From the NCBI GenBank assembly GCA_021234155.1, contig JAJEKV010000002.1, forward strand, positions 1,972,593-2,036,592: 64,000 bases of DNA, in the 5' to 3' direction. The DNA comes from Isoetes taiwanensis (Eukaryota > Streptophyta > Lycopodiopsida > Isoetales > Isoetaceae). Of the stretch, positions 59,300-64,000 are shown in pieces. Both the position numbers and the translations under genes were made by a program. The first letter of the stretch is position 1, and each line of letters begins with the position of its first letter. The notes under the pieces were generated by a model. That model ran no database searches and was not told the DNA's origin. It worked only from the letters and a program-made list of their open reading frames with translations.

Positions 59300-61541
59300 C
59301 AGAAAGGACAACATCAAAAAAGGAGTTGAAGACCGGAAGCGCTTAAAGAAGAGTAAGCAAGGAAGGCAGAGAGGAGTTCCAAAAACTCAAAAAGGTGGGT
59401 TAATGAGGTCGAGGTAAGGTGCTTGCCGCCACGCCAAATGGATGGCGGGGCTAGGGGACGGGTGGCTGGGGAGGCTGTGATGATTTGGTTGTGGCTAGGT
59501 CCGAGGGTGTGGCTGTGGGAGGGGCCGGTGATCCCGCAGGGGATGTCCCTAAGAGCTTATATGTGCCAGCATGAGGTGACCGGAGCAGCCCCGGGTTGGA
59601 GATAGAGACTAGTGTGGCCCATGACTCTATGGAGGTGTTTCGGGGACTTCCAACACACGTGTTGGAAGTGGAATGTCACGCAGAGCCGGGTATGGGTCAC
59701 ATTGCCGTGATTAATCCTCGGCTCTAGATGATGACTCTCATGAGGGGCTGGTGGCCCGGGTGGGTAGGCACGTGGGGTGGACACTTCTCCTTTGGGATGA
59801 ATAGGTCGCATCCTTAGTTGGAATGTGCGGGGGTGCGGTCCTCTAGTAGTAAGAGGGCCCGTGTTTCTTTGGCACCGGCGGCCGAATCCCCGATATTGTT
59901 TGCATTCGGGAGCATAAGTGTCACAGGTGATCCGCCCGTGCTCATGGCGAATATCACGGGCGACTAGTGGGGGTACTCTTATTGCTTGAGGATGGATGCA
60001 AAACAACGTACTGCGCAGAGCGCATGTGTTTGGTCTGGGGCAATAATTAAGTGGTTGGAGGGAGGGCAAGAGTTTAATGTTTATGCCCCTAATCAGCCTC
60101 GGTAGGGGGTGCTTTATGGGCCACAACCGAATAAGTTAGCGAGCCCTTGGTGGGTTGCGTGTCTTTTGGTTGTCGTTAGGAGACTTCAATATGGTAGAGG
60201 CAGTAGAGGATCACTCGATTCTCGGAACCCGTGTTGTGCATGGGTTTGAGAAGGACCGCTGGTCTCGTTTGCTGCGCAGGATTTGGCCTTGGTTGAGGTC
60301 CCCGGGACTTGTCTTTTCACCTATTGTAATAGGCAGATTGGTGCGGGCGGGCATATACTAGGCATGACCGCTATACTTCCTTCCCATGCGCACGGATGGT
60401 GTGCCCTTTTGGCGCCGAAAGTAACATTCTGTCTACCTCCATTTCTGATCATTGCCCTCGGGTTTTGTCCGGTCGAGTGCGGTTGCCTCTCGCCCCCTCT
60501 AGGGCCGGTGTTCCGATTTGAACACCCTGGGCCTGGCCGATCGCGGATTTCGGCCGCTGCGGTGGAGTTGTGGCTTGATACCTTTTCATCTCCAAGGGTA
60601 TATGCGGTATGGTGACCGCGTTGGCGGGGTGAAGCCGCTTTTGCCAAGGTTTTGGTAGGCAACGTGTGCGGCCGAGCGACCCGGAGTTGCATGGTCTCTA
60701 TCGAGTTGGAGAAGATTCGGGCAGCCTCTCGATGGCATTAGGGAGAATGTAGTGTTGCAACAGATATTGCTTGCTCGAGCTTGAGTTAAAGAATCTGCGA
60801 GGAGGCGTGTGAAGGCTGCCCTACCGGGTTGGAAGGAGGGGACACAAATTCGGCCGATGTTCTTGAGCAACTAGGTTCTTGGCGATATGCAAAAGATCTA
60901 TGGCGCCCCTTGCTTTGGCACGATGGCGGACTTTGGAGGATCCCAATCGATTTGCAGAGGTATGTGCATGCTCATTTCCGCACTCTTCCATAAGGAAGGA
61001 GATGCGGGAGAGCTTGTTTTGGGGGTCATTAAGCCCTGTGATTTCTACCTCATCGTGAGAGCTTGGAGCAAGAGCTCTCCGTAGAGGATTTAGCGGCAAG
61101 ATGTATGTGCATGGCCAAGGATAAATGTCCCGGGTCGTTTCAGACTTATTGGGTGGGCTACAGGTGAGTTTGTGTACCGTGGTGTATCTTGAGTTCGCAG
61201 TCTTCTCAAATGGATAAGCCTTTTACTATTAATGATTGAAGGCCGATCTCCTTGTTGTCCCTCAGGTATAATATTATTATAAAAAGCCTCGGGAAGAAGT
61301 TGAAGCAGTGTTGACTTCTTCCATTAGTAAGGTGTCACTGGGTTTGTCCCCCGGAGGAACATTTTGACTAATGTTGCCCGCAGCCTTATGAGGGCCTTTA
61401 TTGGGCCGGAGAACGAGGTCAAGTTGGCTATCTTAAGCTTGACTTTGCCAAAGCTTACGATAGTGTCCATTGGGAGTTCTTGTCTGCCATGATGTTGCAT
61501 AAGTGCTAAAAGTTGTAAAGGTATATATAATACAAGACGGT
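59300..61541 (+). pseudogene. L1-type LINE ORF2 remnant: EN and start of RT (right arm)
   Basis: Mirror of the left-arm copy. EN pieces include GDFNMVEAVEDHS (frame 60,155-60,361, near 60,185), and L.LDFAKAYDSVHWEFL is readable at about 61,435-61,480 (RT catalytic block). The copy ends where the 2.1-kb right-arm-only block begins. Small indels against the left copy are frequent. Confidence 0.75.
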
Positions 61542-63676
61542 GGGCTTTGGCGTTGCGCTATTGTTCGAAGTTGTTTTTTCTTGGCGGGGGTTTTCATTTG
61601 AGAATGAGTGATGTTTTGGATAGAAAATGATATTGTATTTTATCGGAGATTTTTTATGCATACAACAAATTGTGTTGCAAGATTGATGGTTGTTTTGGTG
61701 TGATCAGTTTAAAGATAGAACTATTATCGAAGATTAGATGACATGTGGCAATGGATAGATTTAATGTCTAGGGAATTTCTGTAAAGATGACACGACATGT
61801 GTAGTATATCTTCGTAAGTTAAAAAAGACATACCTGTTTCATAGTTTTTGTCTTATAGAATCAAAATGTTGAGGATGTGGTTATGTAGATATGATCTTAT
61901 TAAATAAAGGTTGTACCCCACTCCTCTATAGTTACGGCAGCTAAGAAACCCTATAACGAAATCCTCTTGCTAACAAATTCTACCTACCCTCCAGGCTCAG
62001 AGCTGTTAATCACCTATATGCTCACATGAAATTTCGTCCAATTGCTGTTTCCGAACTGAAATATCCCTTTACTAACGGTCTAGCCAGATTGGAAGTACAA
62101 ATTTTGGCAGTCCTTATGTTAATATTGCTTGCACTTACCATATTATTTACTTGTGCACAGAGAACCGTGCACACAAGATTGAAGAACAGAAATGAGAATA
62201 AATGCCCTAACACTTGTTTTTTATGTTGCAAGAAGAATATACAGAAAAAAGGGAGAATTAGCTGCGGCCTGCCAACATATGTGCCATGTTGCCATTATTC
62301 TTAGTCACAAAAAGATTACATTTAAAGGGAGAATTATCTGCGACCTGCCAACCGTAAATAATATAATCTATACCTGCCATTTCAGAATAGAAGTTCATAA
62401 ACGGTTGCCAAAGCCAAACACAAAAGCAGAATTCCTTCACCACGGTACCATGAATTAAAAAAGAGCTTACCACAGGTTCGTTTGCCAACCAGGTATGTAA
62501 AAAACTTTTGTGCTGTGCGTGCTGCTACTTAACTTTAGGCCGTGTCCTTGCTAGTCCTAACTTTAGATAATTGCCTCAGTCAAGTAAGTCAACCAGCAGC
62601 AGCATCTACGGCTCTGAATGGCATCCAGACAGAAATATGTCATGCTTAGGGACGCTTCACATGTAATACTAAAAGCATTCACATGTTCATCTTTTTTGCC
62701 GGGCGGCTCAACGTCCAAACCGTTGGACGTCAAACTGCTCCAGCAGTTCCTGATCAACCGGCTGCTTCAGCGTTTGGACGTCTTGACCTCCGTTTCCAGT
62801 GATTTTCGGTCTTCACCTGCAATAAAAGGTAAAATCTTGAAGCAATCTTGAAGTTTGGTGGCAAAAACAGGTGATGGCTTAGCAATCTTGAAGCAAAAAC
62901 CGGTGATGGCGATGTCCAACATGTGAATGCCCCGAAATTCTTGCCGGAGACGTTCACATTGGGGAGGCGCCGGAGACGCTACATGTGAGGCGTCCCTTAG
63001 CAGAAAATTTAAATGTCAAACTCCTCTTTGTTCTTCAAATGCGCCAGAATGGAAACTAGGAGAAACTGTAAGTGATGTGGATTCTACTCCATGAAATCCG
63101 CAAAAGAGAAGCTCCATGGCCGCATCTGTGTCTACGCCGCTGTACCGTTCAATAACATCAGCCAGCTTTCTCAGAAATAAGAAGAGATGAGCATCTAAAA
63201 AGAGCGGCGAAGCTGTCCTAATACCGCAGTTTGAGTCTACTGCATCAACAATGTCGTAGCACATAAGCTAAAGAAAGGAAAAACAAACAGCTACAGAATC
63301 GAAGAAGAAAAAGAAATATCTTGCGCTACTCTGGATGATCGATAAGAATCATAAACAGAATCAAGCAAGGCAAAACCTTCATCGGCTCTGTGGATTAAAG
63401 ATTTGCTAAACAGCCTAGGTAGGATCCACTGTTGCGAGCCATTGTGGGGCTCAGATTGAAGCTCAGGGCATGCCGCTTCCATCAAAACCTATCATAATCC
63501 CAAAAGCTCAATGAAGCATGGCTATGGCGTCTGCGAGAAACGGTGAAGAGGTGTGGCCGCACTAAATTGCCCTATTTTGCCTAGAGAAATCTTGGCCCTC
63601 CATTTTAATCTAGCCTGCTGACGTGGATTTTTTCCCCTTTACACCTCATCTTTTTTCTTGCTCCACAATTTTATAT
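61542..63676. other. 2.1-kb block present only in the right arm
   Basis: In the left arm ...ACTATTACTTAT is joined directly to ATTATATATACC (17,046). In the right arm (read inversely) the same two sides are separated by this block. The junctions share a CTTATATTA-like microhomology and there is no clear TSD or TIR, so loss from the left arm by microhomology deletion is at least as likely as insertion here. It contains AT-rich DNA and the gene fragment at 63,016-63,485. Confidence 0.7.
63016..63485 (-). CDS. Two-exon gene fragment of unknown function
   Basis: ATG at 63,485 (minus) opens MMEAACPELQSEPHNGSQQW, then FALLDSVYDSYRSSR to about 63,330. A GTAGCG donor there and a strong acceptor (TTTTTCCTTTCTTTAG, 63,268) would remove about 62 bases and keep frame. 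Exon 2 reads LMCYDIVDAVDSNCGIRTAS, then LFLFLRKLADVIERYSGVDT and AAMELLFCGFHGVES, to a stop at 63,016. Composition and splice logic look like a true plant gene's first exons, with helical segments and no signal peptide. I do not recognise the family. It is probably the 5' end of a longer, broken or captured gene. Confidence 0.5.
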
Positions 63677-63693
63677 GATGAATGATAAGTAAT

Positions 63694-63695
<2 letters not shown>

Positions 63696-63727
<32 letters not shown>

Positions 63728-64000
63728 GAAAATCATGGCCATTTTATTGAAGGGCAACTTTTTACTAAGCGATGGTAACAATTATTAAGAATCCTCAAGA
63801 ATGGTACTGAACACTTCAAATTTAAGGCTTGTTGTACCAGAGTTCTCAGTTACCAGTGTCCTTGCTTACTTTACAAATGCTTATTAGTGCTTATTGACGC
63901 AAATAGACCATGTCATTATGAGTATATAGCATTAAACATTCTAGCTAGCGTACTTAGCCACTAGTCTACTTTTAAATGTGTAGAGCTTGGAGATATGTCA
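63696..64000 (-). mobile_element. 5'-truncated L1-type LINE 3' end with poly(A) (right arm)
   Basis: On the minus strand this ends TTCAATAAAATGGCCATGATT followed by about 31 A residues (63,726-63,696 on plus as T). Twin of 16,725-17,035. The sequence continues beyond the window. Confidence 0.6.

Larger units (their letters stand above)
53411..64000. repeat. Right arm of the giant inverted repeat (open-ended)
   Basis: Inverse complement of 16,725-25,220, collinear apart from a 2.1-kb block at 61,542-63,676 and smaller indels (for example about 105 bp missing near 56,345). The arm reaches the last base of the window, so its real length is unknown. Spacer between arms: 25,221-53,410, 28,190 bp. 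Confidence 0.93.

Noticed and set aside
1-64000. tRNA or rRNA genes
   Set aside because: By eye I found no cloverleaf with A- and B-box words and no conserved rRNA core sequence. A tRNA/rRNA scan would be needed to be certain.

Overview
The window looks like TE-dense land-plant nuclear DNA. It has L1-type and other non-LTR retroelements, a chromodomain (chromovirus-type) Ty3/gypsy remnant, a Ty1/copia remnant, a MULE with long terminal inverted repeats (TIRs), PPR-like fragments, a glycine-rich secreted-protein remnant and spliced genes with small AT-rich introns. A beta-class N4/N6 DNA methylase fragment, and non-L1 LINEs that end in pentanucleotide repeats, make me lean towards a seedless plant such as a fern, lycophyte or bryophyte. 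That taxonomic guess is an inference. I see no intact conventional host gene. Almost every coding stretch is broken by small indels.

Layout. 0.9-2.8 kb: an old ~1.09-kb tandem duplication. 3.39-8.85 kb: a GC-rich direct array of ~1.05-kb units. 10.5 kb: a LINE-like tail with a (TATTC)n run. 12.9-13.2 kb: a ~135-bp tandem duplication. 13.46-14.47 kb: one copy of a ~1-kb repeat whose inverted partner is at 32.61-33.70 kb. 16.73-25.22 kb and 53.41-64.00 kb: the two arms of a very large inverted repeat around a 28.2-kb spacer. Each arm holds, from outside inwards, an L1 3' end, an L1 EN/RT fragment, a gypsy integrase/chromodomain piece with an internal inversion, a non-L1 LINE in two opposed pieces, and a region rich in GGAANNTTCC dyads. 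The right arm has 2.1 kb not present in the left arm, including a two-exon gene fragment I do not recognise. It runs off the window end.

The spacer opens with a DNA methylase fragment cut at the arm boundary. It also holds another LINE tail, PPR-like remnants, a duplicated glycine-rich protein pseudogene, and the main find: a ~9.0-kb Mutator-like element (36,305-45,339) with 9-bp target duplications (GAACATATG) and ~230-bp TIRs. On its left it carries a spliced DDE/SWIM transposase gene. On its right, convergent to it, is an accessory gene joining a C2H2-like finger to an Ulp1-type (C48) cysteine protease domain. The catalytic His, Asp and Gln motifs of that domain are readable, but the Cys position reads Arg. 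Between and outside the two genes lie minisatellites of a 21-bp GAAACACCA unit, and the same core word also occurs in the TIRs.

Beyond the MULE are a copia RNase H scrap, an L1 3' half interrupted by a 590-bp TIR element, and a degenerate opposite-strand LINE ending in (AGAAT)n. The many small indels may be real decay, or may partly be consensus error in CpG-rich sequence. The two arms differ far more in GC-rich than in AT-rich stretches.
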